In this document: positions 51,005-63,116 of the stretch, piece after piece
How the letters are laid out: every line of letters starts with the position of its first letter
How positions within the stretch are numbered: the first letter of the stretch is position 1
Source: Tubiluchus corallicola
Taxonomy: Eukaryota; Priapulida; Priapulimorpha; Priapulimorphida; Tubiluchidae
DNA length: 64,000 bases
Reading direction: 5' to 3'
Assembly: GCA_030141605.1 (NCBI GenBank)
Contig: JAQGDQ010000041.1
Location: 436,001 to 500,000 of the forward strand
Program-made: the position numbers and the translations under genes
The notes under the pieces: model-generated
Databases searched by the model: none
Told to the model about the DNA's origin: nothing
What the model saw: the letters and a program-made list of their open reading frames with translations, nothing else

Positions 51005-51650
51005 ACCAAAAACTGATTAGACGTTATCAAACTTTACTCCGTTAAACTCCTGTAATGACTATTCAGCAGAAGAACTGAAAGAAGCACGTCCGTACAGCTT
51101 CATTTTCAAAGATTTAAACGTTGAGGTGTCCTGTACTTTTTGAATTACATACACTTGCAATGTTTGACAATTTATTGCAAGAAGTTCAATTTAAGTAACC
51201 AACTCCTGTACAATAGCTACAGTACCGCCACAAATGGTTTACTTGATTGGTTGAAAGCAATAGAGCAAAATCGGAATTTTCTTTTTGTAAGCAAAATCAA
51301 AATCTCCTTTGTATTACCTCTATTTCTACTCTTCAGGTGCCAGTATCAACCAACAACCAACAATGTTGATCGTCATATATTTATACCACTTGCTGGATTA
51401 ATATGGACAAAATTCGCCGGCTCCCGCGCGAAAATGCACAGTCAGTATAATGTACCGAGCGCGTGACGCTAATGGCTGTTGAGTTTGTCAGTTTTTGCTT
51501 GACGAATTCAAGAGAGTTTCATACCATTAAGCTTGATTTGTCAAACTAAAAGTTTGCCAGTTTCGCTGTTTAAACGGTCAATCCAGTTTGTCAAACTAAA
51601 ACAGACAAACAATTTTGACAAAAAAACTGATCGTCTCAAAGCAGACACCG
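51005..51650 (-). mobile_element. TIR element (MITE-like), copy 2, inverted
   Basis: Read on the - strand this matches copy 1 at 34546-35330 block by block: the GTTTGTCAG / TTTAGTTTGACAAAC repeats, then ATTAATCCAGCAAGTGGTATAAA, TTTTGATTTTGCTTAC, CTTCTTGCAATAAAT, CTTCTTTCAGTTCTT and CTGCTGAATA. Identity is roughly 75-80% by eye. Its outer ends are more decayed than those of copy 1, and it directly abuts a foldback arm on its left. Confidence 0.6.
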
Positions 51651-51984
51651 GCGCGGCCATTCTAGCTGTGAGCTTCGCTAGAATGACAATGAAACGAAAG
51701 CTAAGCATCTCTCCCGAGGCAACCCACTCGAACTTGTTCTCCGCGTACCAAACGAAACGTCACCTATCACCCACGATCTTAATGTGCGGCAAAAAACGTC
51801 ACTGGCTCACCGAAAATGTCTTATTAATCTTATTGACAACATAAAGTACTTTATAGTTTTAAATTTTGTTGGTTGGGCACAAAAATTGTGGTTATTTTTT
51901 CAAATTTTACGCAATTTTATCCAAACTTGTTTCAAACGACGTTAAATACCATTAAAATAGGTAAAACGACTTATCGTTGCTAAG
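51651..51984. other. Small GC- and CpG-richer block
   Basis: About 51640-51830 is richer in CG dinucleotides than its surroundings, with a perfect 9-bp hairpin at its start (CATTCTAGC ... GCTAGAATG). No gene is supported. Confidence 0.35.
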
Positions 51985-53525
51985 TAAAAATGGCACGAAA
52001 AGATAGCACAGGAATAAATCACATAGAAAATGGCACAAATAGAAAAGTAGGAAAAAATGTAACCCTCAGTAAAATATAAACTCATTTGTGTTAAATTACT
52101 ATTATAATTAGAATCAGAAGCAAACAAATTTTAATATTCATTCTTTATTAGTAATTATTATACTAAAACATGCTATATTCAAGGTACACGGTATTCATTA
52201 CAAACAGTAGAAAACTAGACATATATCATAACAACAGGTAAAAAACAATTACTGCAAAAGACTTAAAATGTAGTAAAAGCTTCACAGTAATTAAAAAAAC
52301 AATAAAACCTGATAAAAATGACTAAAGATTAAGTAACCGACAACTACAAATATCAGCATAATTATATGTAGCGTTTTTATTATAGTTAGTCCTTTCTTTG
52401 ATGTATCGCTTTTATTGTTATTGTATTGCTCAAATAAATTAATCTACTGTTTGGGTACTTTAAAGACTACTCTACAATAACTAATGCAGATATATTCATT
52501 ACGATGAACACTGTAATCAGCTAATTAGCAAACAGTGCGTTTGTCTTATAATCAGTAAAATGCTACATTGGCGATTTTGCCTGGAATCTGTTACCTACTG
52601 GTCCCACTGTAATTATTCCCATTGCTCAAGAATATATGGAAGCCACATGTTTATCGCTTGAATAGCGGTTTCCTTTTGAAAGTCATCCTTGCACAGAATG
52701 TTTCGTCGTCGACTCGTCGTCATCGTCGTCGTCGTTGTCGATTTTCCGCTGCTGTTACGTTCTAAAAAACATAGCACGTCCCACCTGTTGATGCCACGCA
52801 TTCGTGTCCTCTGCCACTGCCCACGATGCATCACCCTTCAAATCTAGAGTTGTACTTTTTAAATCTTTTTGCAGTATATTTACATACGTCAGTAGCGACC
52901 CCCTAACGGCTTTTTTGTCGTTTCAAGCACTTTACGTAATGCTATAGGAAGTGGAGCCTCTTGAGGTAATCTCAGTACATGGCTAATCCAATGCAATCTT
53001 CTTGCTTGTATTTGTTTACTCCATGGATTCCTCATGACCACATTATACAGATCATGATTGAATATTCCGTCAGGCCATTTAGTTCCTAGTAATTTCCTGC
53101 AGAGACGTCTTTGAAAAGCGTCAATTTCTTTATGCTGCTTAACTTTTATTATCCATAGCTCAGCATTGTACAAAAACACAGGTAAGTTCACTAAAGTTGA
53201 ATGGATCCGGATTTTGATTTCAAGAGAAAGTCACTTATTTTCAAAAACCGTTGTGAGATCTGAATAAGCAGACAATGCAAGAATTTTCCTTCTTTCTATT
53301 TCGGCTTCGGTGTCTAACAAAACACTTTATTTGAAAATAAGCGTATGAAGCCGCGTCTACTGTATATTACATGTTGCATCATAATTATTTTAATTATTTT
53401 CTTATTATTGAAATTGCCTGTATCAACCAATACATTTGCCATTTTTACCTACTTTTCCATTCGTGCTGTTTTTCCTGTGCCATTATTTTCTGTGAAATTT
53501 TTAACTGTGCCATTTTTACTTGTTC
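51985..53525. mobile_element. Second foldback-like element, enclosing a LINE tail
   Basis: The left arm (51985-52060) reads AAAATGGCACGAAAAGATAG, AAAATGGCACAAATAG and AAAGTAGGAAAAAATG. The right arm (53435-53525) reads the complement: TTTTTACCTACTTTTCC, CTGTGCCATTATTTT, GTGCCATTTTTACTTG. The arm units are the same as the inner arms of the element at 49139-51000. Between the arms lies a LINE fragment and a GTC/GTCGTC simple repeat at about 52710-52740. Confidence 0.45.
52640..53240 (-). mobile_element. LINE ORF2 C-terminal fragment
   Basis: On the - strand the frame at 53191-52889 has VFLYNAELWIIK, IDAFQRRLCRKLLGTKWPD, NPWSKQIQARRLHWISHV and LRLPQEAPLPIAL. This is the LYG-ETW / F-R-LR--L---W / R-LRW-GHVLR order found after the RT domain of many LINEs. 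It runs on in another frame toward 52750 (SWAVAEDTNAWHQQV), then breaks. 5' parts are missing. Confidence 0.75.
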
Positions 53526-55504
53526 TTAACTTACTTTACTTAACTGCTAATACGAGTTCTGTGTGCAATGAGACAGTATGTAGATGACACAAAATTTCAG
53601 GACGAACTATTTTTAGCTTTATGTAATCGAAGAGTTTTCTTGTCCTTAAAGTCTATGCTAACCCTTTTCACTTAGAAATAAAATGACAACGTTTGCATTT
53701 AAGCTCCATAATGCAAGCTTACAAATGCAACGCTTGTTAAACTACAAAACCATGTACGTATTTAAAAGTCAAGAAAGTTGTCTAATCTGAAGTTCAAGAT
53801 AAGCAAATAAAAACTGTACAAACAGATAAACGAGGAAACAAAAAATTTAAACGACCAAAAATTATTTGGCAAATAAACGAAAAAATGAGGGTTTAAAATA
53901 AACCAACTTAAAAAAACAAAATAGAAATTTTAATGAGTAAACAAGTGAAAAAATTATTACGCGAACTGACAACGATGTGCATAATTAAGTCAATGGAAGT
54001 CCATTTAAGTATGTAGTTAAGCGTAATACATATAGCTTTGTGCATTGCAAATTAGAAAAAATGAGCCCAAACTACTTTAAATGTACAGACCATTGAACAC
54101 ATGGGTTCGGTCTAGGAACGCATGACCTTTTGAGGTTTATTTCACCGCTGGCTCTTTTTCACGGTTTATCAAAAAATTCTGAACGTATTTATGTAAGCGT
54201 CTTTATCAAATTAACAAAGCTGGAAATTACAATGCATAACAGGAGCTTAATAAGCCTTTGTATTTATGACTTAGTAAGTGTAGTGGTATTAAAATGGGAA
54301 ATCATACTTTGAAACCCTATGCTTCAAAATCTACGAATGAATGCAGACTCAACACGTGCTAGTGCTCCTGTTTCGCACTCGTGTTTCTTTTTCATGTAAC
54401 ACTCATATCAATATATTTTTTGGAATTATACAAGTATAGCAAACACGTATGAAAATATAGAAAAGATATGAAGTATCACATCTTACACTCGTTAAAATGG
54501 GGAAAAAAACAATTGAATATATACTGTTTCAGTTAGACTTGTAGATACCGAAAAGACTTGAGTCCCAACCTCGAAGGCTTTGTCACCTCTCCCCCAGGGG
54601 CCTTCTCTTCGCTCAGGGTCACACGGGCTTTTTGGAGCCCGTTTGTCCCTCCGGGTATAGTAGATTGCCACAGGAAGTCAGGGTCATCTTAAAGCACGGG
54701 CTCACTGGCCCAGATCCTTACGATTTTAGGAGCTGCACGCTGCCAAATTAATAAAAAAGATCTCTTAGCAAAGTGACAAATTGCTGTTATTTTGTGAACG
54801 GTTTACCCATATTCTTGTTCTAGAAGCGTAGTGCATGAAAGTTATGAAGTTATAGGACAAAAGAATTTATCCTATAGTGACTACTCTTCTCACCAAGGCA
54901 TAAACGGAGTGCAAGCATCTGGTGATCAACAGCTTTCCAGTAGCAGATATAGTGCTCATGCAGAACAATACATTGCTTATTATGAAAATTCACATACCAA
55001 TTAAGTATCATTTGTACTTTGACATGATTATATTTTTCTAGGCTAAAGAGATAGTTTTCAAAAGTTCGTGTTGATTAATTCCGGTTTTATGCCAATTTTT
55101 AATAAACATTGATCTTGGTGGAAGTCCTCACATTAGTGGGGGAGGGGATTGGAAGCCACGCGCATTGCTTTGCGCAGCCCTATTACCTTAAGACAGCTCT
55201 GCGCAAAGTTGGCTTTATAGACATTGACGCCTAGCTATTGCCTCATTTGCATGTATCATTTCACTTAATCTTTGTGTCACTTTTCAATTAGCCTCGTGAG
55301 GTTTAAAAAGATTTTATGTCCTATTTAAATGTAGGCCCTGTCCCATAAGTGACATTATTATACCAGTAAATGAAATAACGCGACTTGCTACTTAGAAGCA
55401 TAAACTACGAGACCGGGACATCATAACAAAAGCTATGTTGGATTTTTGTTTCGGCAAATGAAATTGCAATTACACAACTAAGTATTATACAAATAACAAA
55501 TACT
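53526..55504. other. Intergenic, with a GC-rich block
   Basis: Mostly AT-rich and featureless. About 54570-54740 is strikingly GC-richer and contains a perfect hairpin (ACGGGCT ... AGCCCGT, about 54627-54647); it resembles a repeat scrap but no family is recognised. A second pair of inverted blocks, TTTGCGCAG and CTGCGCAAA, lies near 55170-55210. Confidence 0.4.
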
Positions 55505-55522
55505 GTTCAGGCTTCAAGTCAC

Positions 55523-55528
55523 TTTATT
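55523..55528 (-). terminator. Candidate poly(A) signal of the ZEB gene
   Basis: AATAAA on the - strand about 4.3 kb past the stop. Other AATAAA sequences occur closer to the stop, so this is the distal candidate. Confidence 0.35.
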
Positions 55529-55606
55529 CTGCACATTTTAATACACGAAAAAATATTATAATTTTACGCTAAGTATAAAGTAATAAATCAGAACTATGTT
55601 TGTTAC

Positions 55607-55637
55607 AATACTGTATATTAATGGCAATAAAATACTG
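55607..55637 (-). promoter_or_regulatory. Pair of miR-8/200 seed matches
   Basis: CAGTATT on the - strand at 55607-55613 and again at 55631-55637, 24 nt apart. It is the complement of seed positions 2-8 of the miR-8/miR-200b family. The spacing is in the range known for cooperative microRNA sites. A further copy at 55499-55505 sits at or just past the predicted 3' end. Confidence 0.5.
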
Positions 55638-58631
55638 AGACTAACTATCTAATAAAACAACTTTGGTCAAATGCGACTGCCACAGTCAACGTGCAATGCA
55701 AACACGCATGCCACAAAGTAATAAAAACAATCAATTATGCAGGTAATATGCAAAATAACGATAATTGTCCAGTAAAAACAATGCAACACTGAACGATTTG
55801 ACAAGCTAACAGTAATTAAAACACACATAGCAGAGAACTGACAATTAATGGAAACGTTTAAAACAACGAAAAATCTGTTCTAAAACAAAATAACTCATTA
55901 GGTATATTGCACTTGATAGAAAGAACAAAACAACAAAATGAGATACATACATAAGCATAAATACAATAATCATAATGTACAAGGAAATCTTTGGTATAAG
56001 CCAGTTAATTACATTATGTTAGCAACTACAATACAATTCCGTCTAGAACATTATGCTTGTCAAATTAGTATAGAAAGTTCTGAAAATTAATGAACAAAGG
56101 TTCTGTATCAGATATACGGAAAGATGCTTACCGGACTTGAGACAAAATAAATTTTAATGACGATCATGTATATACCCTGTATTCAGGTGATAATACCACC
56201 CTGTGAAATTGCTAAAATAAACACAAATTGAGTAGCTAATTACATAACAATAAAAACAATGATGCGAAGTCAATTTTACCAGAGCATTTCAGATAAGTAC
56301 ACAGCCTATACAAGGGAAATATCAATTAGGTTTTCCATGTTAGGACAAAGAACTTTAGTGTATGGTTTTTCATATAGAATTAAACAGGCCTAATTTTGTT
56401 TACTTATAGAATGTTTTAGTGAGAGTGTTAACAAGGAAGAGAGTGCGAAAGAAAGATTAAAACAAAGCGTAGAATCTTCCTTAAATTCATTTCCCATATT
56501 TACAATAATATCATTTCATTAGCACAGAATAGACCTAATAATTAATTAGAGCTTATTTTGTAACTAACTTATAGAAAATGATACTAACAATAGCTAAAAA
56601 TTATCCTGACCCACCTAACATTCCTGACTTAGTGTTAAGAAATTTGTACACAGTTAAGTATTGCCATTAAGTAAGATTAAACAGATATTATTGCTTGCAC
56701 AACAGCTCACGTCTAAACTCTTCACATTTAAGGTATGCAAAAAACTACAACTACCTACCATTATTGAGTATTTGTAGGTAACTTGCAACGTACATGTAAT
56801 TAAGATACAAGTAAATCGCAAAAGATACAACTTGTCTTCAAACAATAAACAATATTTATAAAACATTAAGGAAATAAGTTCGTTGCCTACTATAACAACA
56901 AAATACCCATGCAGGTTAGTGCTATCTAATGTACAAGTGCGAAATATCAACTAATTAAGCAAAGTTAATTAAATATGCAATGAGATAAATGTTGAAGAAC
57001 TATCGTAAAAGCTACACCTGTATTATGCCATGAATATACAATTTTAGAATTTTAACATGCCACGTACAAAGTGCAGCACTGTTGTAGTAGCTCCATCTAT
57101 GAGCCACGTTAGGAGAAAAATGAAGCATATTGAATTTGGCTACGTCTGTGATGTAAGAAACCAAATTTAAAGGTGAAAAAACATGGTACTACAAACAAAA
57201 GAACAGTTCAGGTAACTAAGTATGAAATAAACAATTAGACAAATGCATGAACACTTGAAATGAGCATTTGAAAATTTTAGATTTTGAATTGATCGGGAAA
57301 TAGAAAACCAAAAGCAATTTAAAGAATCAATCCAAGATGACTTTTGTGAACAATAAACTAAAAGATAAAGTGTGACATAACCTATAGAGAGAAAACAGCG
57401 AACTACATGTGAATAGTAACGAACAAATAAAAAGTGTGAATGAAAGAACAGAAATGCCCTAATTCTATAGAAGCTACATAAATGAACACTAATTCTCTAC
57501 TCAAGTCACTAGATGTACTCAACCATATGCCAGATCCTCTAGAATCTCAGCAACTGACTAGTAAAATAAGAATCAAATAGCACCAAATTATATAAAATAC
57601 TACAAAAACACAAAAAACTGCATTAAACACTAGGTATGGAAGCCCACAACTACAATAAACGTTAGATATGGTATCTCACGCAAGTGCAATAAAAACTAGT
57701 TATGGAAGACCAGAAACTGCACTATGCCATAGATATGGAAGCCCGCATCATTGGAAGCCATAACAATAATACTCGGAAGCTAATAAACTAGGTTACAAGG
57801 TTGGTTCAGATAGCCTTGGATATCTAAATTAAGCAGTGTACAAAACTCATAGAAAGATTACTCTTAAATATGAAAACTAAACATTTCAAAATTATGCTTT
57901 CAATATTATGCATGAGTTGCATAAAATTCACGCAGTACGAAAAGTATTTGGAAGACCATATAATACAGCGGAAGCTTTAGATGGAAGCACACTACAATGA
58001 AGCATAGGAAATTATGTAATATTAGTAAAGAGTAACATTCAATATTACATAAAAACACTTGGAATTTTCCAAGAAGGACAGACACAGGAGTTGTTATCAA
58101 CAATGGAAGACATTTGATTTTGTTGCTCATATTCAAATAATCATAATTATTATGTACATACATATCACAAGGCTAGTCTAAGTTCGGACAACACCTGACA
58201 TACAATAACAGTATTATGATTCAGATATCATTAAACATTAAATTTTTGGAAGCACTTTTACATAATTATTTCTTTGTTACACAAAGAAAATAATGAAGAA
58301 CTTCATAAACGAAGTAAATAATATTTATATTTTTGTGAAAATAAAAATGAGTAATGATGACTAATCAAATTCATTTGATAAATGGCGTAAAGGACTAACA
58401 TGAGTCACTTAAAATGAAGGGCAGGCATAGCATGTGCAGTGCAACGAAAAAAATGGCAAAACTTCTTTTTTATTACATTCAAATTAAATTATGAACTGCC
58501 CAAACAAAAAGCAAAATGTTTAGGAAACTGAAATGCAACATGTAGTGCCAGCTAATCACTCAAAAAAACATGGCAACACTTGACTGAAAAAATGGCCCAA
58601 TCATGAATATTTCTACAATTGGATTAATCAC

Positions 58632-58639
58632 TAATACTG
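58632..58639 (-). promoter_or_regulatory. miR-8/200 seed match, 8-mer
   Basis: CAGTATTA on the - strand: the seven seed bases plus the A opposite microRNA position 1, the strongest canonical site class. Confidence 0.5.
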
Positions 58640-59388
58640 AACTATATGTATTGCACGAATGAAGATTTAGAAAAAGAATAACATGCAGACAATTTACAAT
58701 TACTACATAGTATTAATAATAACACATTATCATGTGGTCCCACAACATAGCTATACCATGAAACTTGCAGGAAAAACATAAGAAATGGAACAGGTTATAC
58801 ACATAATGAAAAGCAAGTTTGTTTTAAAAAGAAACAATATTTTTTAAATTTTAAATTATTTATATTTCAATTTCATTCTTACATTGCTGTTTTACCAATG
58901 TTTTACCAACTTTTTCTTGGTTTTGATTACTTTAAAGTGTATTAAGAGAGCAAAATACATTATAGTCAAATAACACTAACATGGCTTTTAATGACAATAT
59001 TTTTGGCAAAATAAAATGTCTGTATTTGCATGGACACGTACGTATCAATGCACCTCGTTATATTGCCAAACTCCCTTAATGCCAACTTTTTTGCAGTCCC
59101 AAAATAGGCAATATAAATTTTTAATAACAGGCAATATTTATTCTAATAATACACATTATTTCATACATAAATAAAGCAGACTAGGACCACACTTTCTGAA
59201 TAATAAATGATAGTTTATGGTTTCACTGGCAATGCCTAGGTCAAATTCAGAGTAACATCACTGACAAACATCTTCTGCATTAATTCTTCAACTTTCAGCT
59301 TTTAAAAAGTTATGTTTCAAAGATTAAATAATAAATAAATAAAAAAGAACTACCACAGACACATTAACTATTTGTTTTGGCAAACAGA

Positions 59389-59395
59389 AATACTG
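59389..59395 (-). promoter_or_regulatory. miR-8/200 seed match, 7-mer
   Basis: CAGTATT on the - strand about 440 nt after the ZEB stop codon. CAGTGTT, the miR-141/200a variant match, also occurs at 59700-59706 (as CAGTGTTA) and 55785-55791. Confidence 0.45.
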
Positions 59396-59828
59396 AATTT
59401 AAAGCATTATATAAAGCATAAGCTTCGATGTCGTGTGGGGTAATCCTAATAAATTGCGCTCGTCATTATTAAAAAGTCAACAAGGCTTTCTTGATTGGGA
59501 TTTTTGATAACCTGATGTTTGCAGAGAAACAACATCAATCTTTGGCTTAAGTAAAGCAATATACAAATGGTCTGTAATGATCTTCGTTGCAATTAAAACA
59601 CTTGTCAGGTTTTAGTCTTTTAGTTTCAAACAGTGGAGTTTCTAAATTTTAGGACTTCAAATGTGGACTAGATTTTACATTAAAGCTGAAAATAAACATA
59701 ACACTGTAAAATGATGACTAACAGTTAGCATATCAATTGTACACAATTTCTTAAAGCAGAAGTTTTAAGTGGAAAATACAGTAAACGTCAGTGTTGATGG
59801 AAACGAAAGCTTACTGAGCAAAAATAGC

Positions 59829-62800
59829 TTAATCCCTGTAAGGCTTGCAGTAGCTATATCTGTGGTTCATATGCTGACTGTATGAGCCTGAATGGCTGAA
59901 ACGTTTCATGCATTTCTTGCACTGGAACGGTTTCTCTCCACTATGTAAACGTTTATGTTCTGTCAAGTGATGTTTGTGCTTGAAGGCTTTGTCACAGATG
60001 TCGCATTTGTATGGACGGGCTCCTGAAAAAAATCAATAAACTGAGGAAGGCATTGTTATAAGAGTACAGAAACAATGAACTGAAACAACCCTTAAATAAT
60101 ATAATGTAACCTTGATGTGTATAAACTCCTGCAACAGTCTATGAAACAATGATACATATGTATAAACTATTTTTATGATGGCACAATTAATATTAAAATA
60201 ACAACACAACCAATGAAGCATGAGACACATTTATATAGGAACTTCTAAAACAATCAAGGAAGTAATATCACATTAATACTTCACTAAATTAAGGAGAGAA
60301 ACAACAAATAGTCAGCATTTCTTTTCTGTATGCCCAATGATGTGCACAGCATATCACACCTATAATAGAACTAATAAAGCCAATTTAAGGTTCCTGTTAT
60401 GATTAAATATAAATGTAACCTACCAGAGTGTTCATACTTGTGGCGAGCAAGACTGCTTTGTTTATTGAACATCTTATGGCACTGATCGCAAGCATACAGT
60501 AAGCCGTCGCCTCCTTCTGATTCAATCTTATGTTCCTTCCAAGACTTGCGCCTCTTAACAGCAGGGCTTTCACTGTCATCAAACTCAAACTCTGTTTCTT
60601 CAGACTCCATCTGTAAAAAGTGTAGCAAATAAAATATTCCAACTTGTTCAACTTTCAGTTTTAATAATTTCACAAAACAATAATACAAATAGTTAAAATA
60701 TTTAGCTAACTGTCACACATTTCACAACTCTTCAGTAAAATCCAAGCTAAAATGCACTAATAAAAACACAAGGAGCATTTATATACCTGTTTCCATGTTT
60801 TCTTACGAATCCGTCTGCCTTCATCATCATATTCTGTCGCACAATCTTCTGCATCACTAGTTACGCAACTTTCTTTTCCACTCCCATCTTTTTCTGGATT
60901 GCCATTTTCATCCATGCAGTCATAACTAGCTTCAGATTTACTGGCGGGAGATATGGATGCTGGTGGTGGAGTTACCATATGTAGACTGTCACATCCAGTA
61001 GAAGCTGTAGAGCTATGCGGACTTGATGGAAAGTTGGCTCTGCATGAAATACCATCGACGGGGCTTCCAGTTTTGATCATTCCTTCTCTATGCATATACT
61101 GGTATAAAATAGATTGTTCTATGCTTTTATTTGCCATGCTTCCATTTGTTGTTGTGTCATTTTTTCTACTGAGATTAAGTACAGCCATTAGTTCCGGGTG
61201 CAGTTCCGGAGTACTGGATGCTTCCTGCTCATTTTTGTCCCCAAGTCCACCATTGTGAGCTGGTTTAGGTTTTAATGACAAATCCAGAGGAGCATCTTGG
61301 GGAGGCTGGTAGAGGTAATTTAATGACTTTATAGGCTGGGAAAATGGCAGCATTAATCTTGGTGTGGATGAAACAGGTTTGGTGTGTGCACTTTGATGTG
61401 CAAACTGAGGTGAAATTACTGGCGAAGTGTAAAACAAAGGCTGAAAAGCAGTGGTCGATGACGGCACAAGAGCACCATTGTATCGAGATAAGACTGGCGT
61501 AAAGGACGAGACAGAATGTTGAGAAATTGCTGTGGGTTTTATCACGGAAGAATTTTGCAATTCTGCTGGAGATGAAGCTGCAGAAGCTGGCTGAAATGGA
61601 ATCTGGATCACTCTACCCCTCTTTCGATCTCTGGCTCGCATGTTCTGGAACCAGACCTGGACAACTCGCTTTGGAAATCCGACTTCTTGTCCAATACGAA
61701 TGAGTTCAAACTTCCTAGGTCTAGGATTGATTTCATAGTAAGCTTTTAGAATCTTGACCTGCTCCTCGTTGATAAATGAGCGCATGCGGTTCTTTGTTTC
61801 TTCCGCTGTTTGCTCATCAGTCACATCATATGTAGAACCGCCATCTTCACTTTCTGTTGCTGCACTGTCTCCATTGGCTTCGGGCTCAGCCAGCAACTGC
61901 TTGATGTGATGATGGGACTGGATGGATGCTAGCTGGACGTCTTTATTCATTTTACATAAGTATCGCTCATGTTGATGCTGATCTATGCGATTAATGAACA
62001 CCTCACCACAATGGCCACATTTGTAATCAATTCCTTCTAGATCATCCTTACTATCGTCACCTACATCTCCATTTGGCTGCTGTGGAAGTTCATCTTTAAC
62101 CTCTTCTGCAGACTTTTCCAGCTTTACCTCCGGGCTAATACCACATCTGAGACGAGCCAGTAAAGCACTTTCTTGCTCTTTCTGCTTTGTCACTGTCGCA
62201 TTGACAACTTCAAGAATTTTCTTCACAGCCGTTAAATCATTGTTCCCATGCCTGTCTTCAGATTCATTGTTTTCTGTCTTAATGGCGACTTCATCTGTTG
62301 TTTGTTTACTGGATGTATCTGTCTGCTTGGTGGAAGTGGAAGACGATGATGATTCAGTAGCAATGGCTTGTTTCTCAGAGCTGGATGACACAACTTCACT
62401 ACTAGTTGGAAAGACAGGAGGATTCAGATGCTCCGGTGCTGGAAGACTAAGAGGTGATGCAGCCACTGGAGCTGTAAGCTGACTCACTAAAGCACTTTCT
62501 GTATATCTTGGCGAAACAAATGACTTGTAAGTGAGAAATGGATTATAATGTGATGTACTCACTGCTTGCAGAGCAGCATTACCTTGGGGCGTAAGAGTTG
62601 GTGGCTCAGATTTACGGCCCCGTGGCTTCTGACCACCCCGTACTTTCAAATTCATAACCAGACATTTCTTGCTGGTCATGTGAGAACTGTATGAGCCAGA
62701 GTGTGAGAAATGTTTACCGCAGTTTGGGCACTCAAAAGGTTTCTCTCCAGTGTGGATTCTAATGTGCTCTTTTAGGTGATGCTTGAACTTGAAAGCTTTG

Positions 62801-63116
62801 CCACATTCTGGACATTTAAACTTCCGCAAGACTTGGCTCTCATCATGGGAGATCATGTGACGTTGCAGTCGGTAAACGTTAGCAAATGTCTTCCGGCAGA
62901 CCTTGCAAGACTGTTGTGTGGGTGAATGAAGAGCTAAATGCTGGTCCAATTGTGATTTGCTAGGAAAATTAGTCTCACATTTGTGACAGAGAAACTGCGT
63001 AGAATGAGTTGTAGTATGATCAGTACTCATGTGCTGCCTCAGTGCGTAGACATGTGGGTAGTTCTTCTCACAGTATGGACAAGACAAAGTGTACTCATCC
63101 ATCTTTGGTGTAGTAT
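59829..63116 (-). CDS. zfh1: ZEB/zfh-1 family zinc-finger homeodomain transcription factor (5' exons off window)
   Basis: Nuclear DNA-binding repressor of the ZEB family (E-box binding; epithelial-mesenchymal and neural/mesodermal regulation in known animals). Exons: 63116-60787, 60610-60424, 60022-59829, all GT..AG and in phase; 898 residues follow the first Met at 63102. An acceptor at 63117 and an open frame before that Met mean that earlier exons lie right of the window. Visible: five N-terminal fingers (residues ~6-155, including [19 protein letters not shown] and [11 protein letters not shown]); a C2HC-like unit ([10 protein letters not shown]); a homeodomain (~434-498) with [18 protein letters not shown]; the CtBP motif PLDLSLK (61276-61290); and three C-terminal fingers ([41 protein letters not shown]) ending [12 protein letters not shown]. 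The C-terminal cluster mirrors the N-terminal one, as in all ZEB proteins. The second exon starts with an acidic stretch ([14 protein letters not shown]). Confidence 0.95.

Larger units (their letters stand above)
55505..59828 (-). other. Probable 3' UTR of the ZEB/zfh-1 gene (~4.3 kb)
   Basis: No ORF or repeat is seen from the ZEB stop codon down to an AATAAA (- strand, TTTATT at 55523-55528 on +). The stretch is uniformly AT-rich and holds at least four CAGTATT sequences, the seed match of miR-8/miR-200. A long, microRNA-targeted 3' UTR is known for ZEB genes. The exact end is inferred from the poly(A) signal; a shorter or alternative 3' end is possible. Confidence 0.55.

Noticed and set aside
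54570-54740. GC-rich block as a possible CpG promoter or rRNA piece
   Set aside because: Too short, no neighbouring exon, and no recognisable rRNA or promoter motif; kept only as a repeat-like block.
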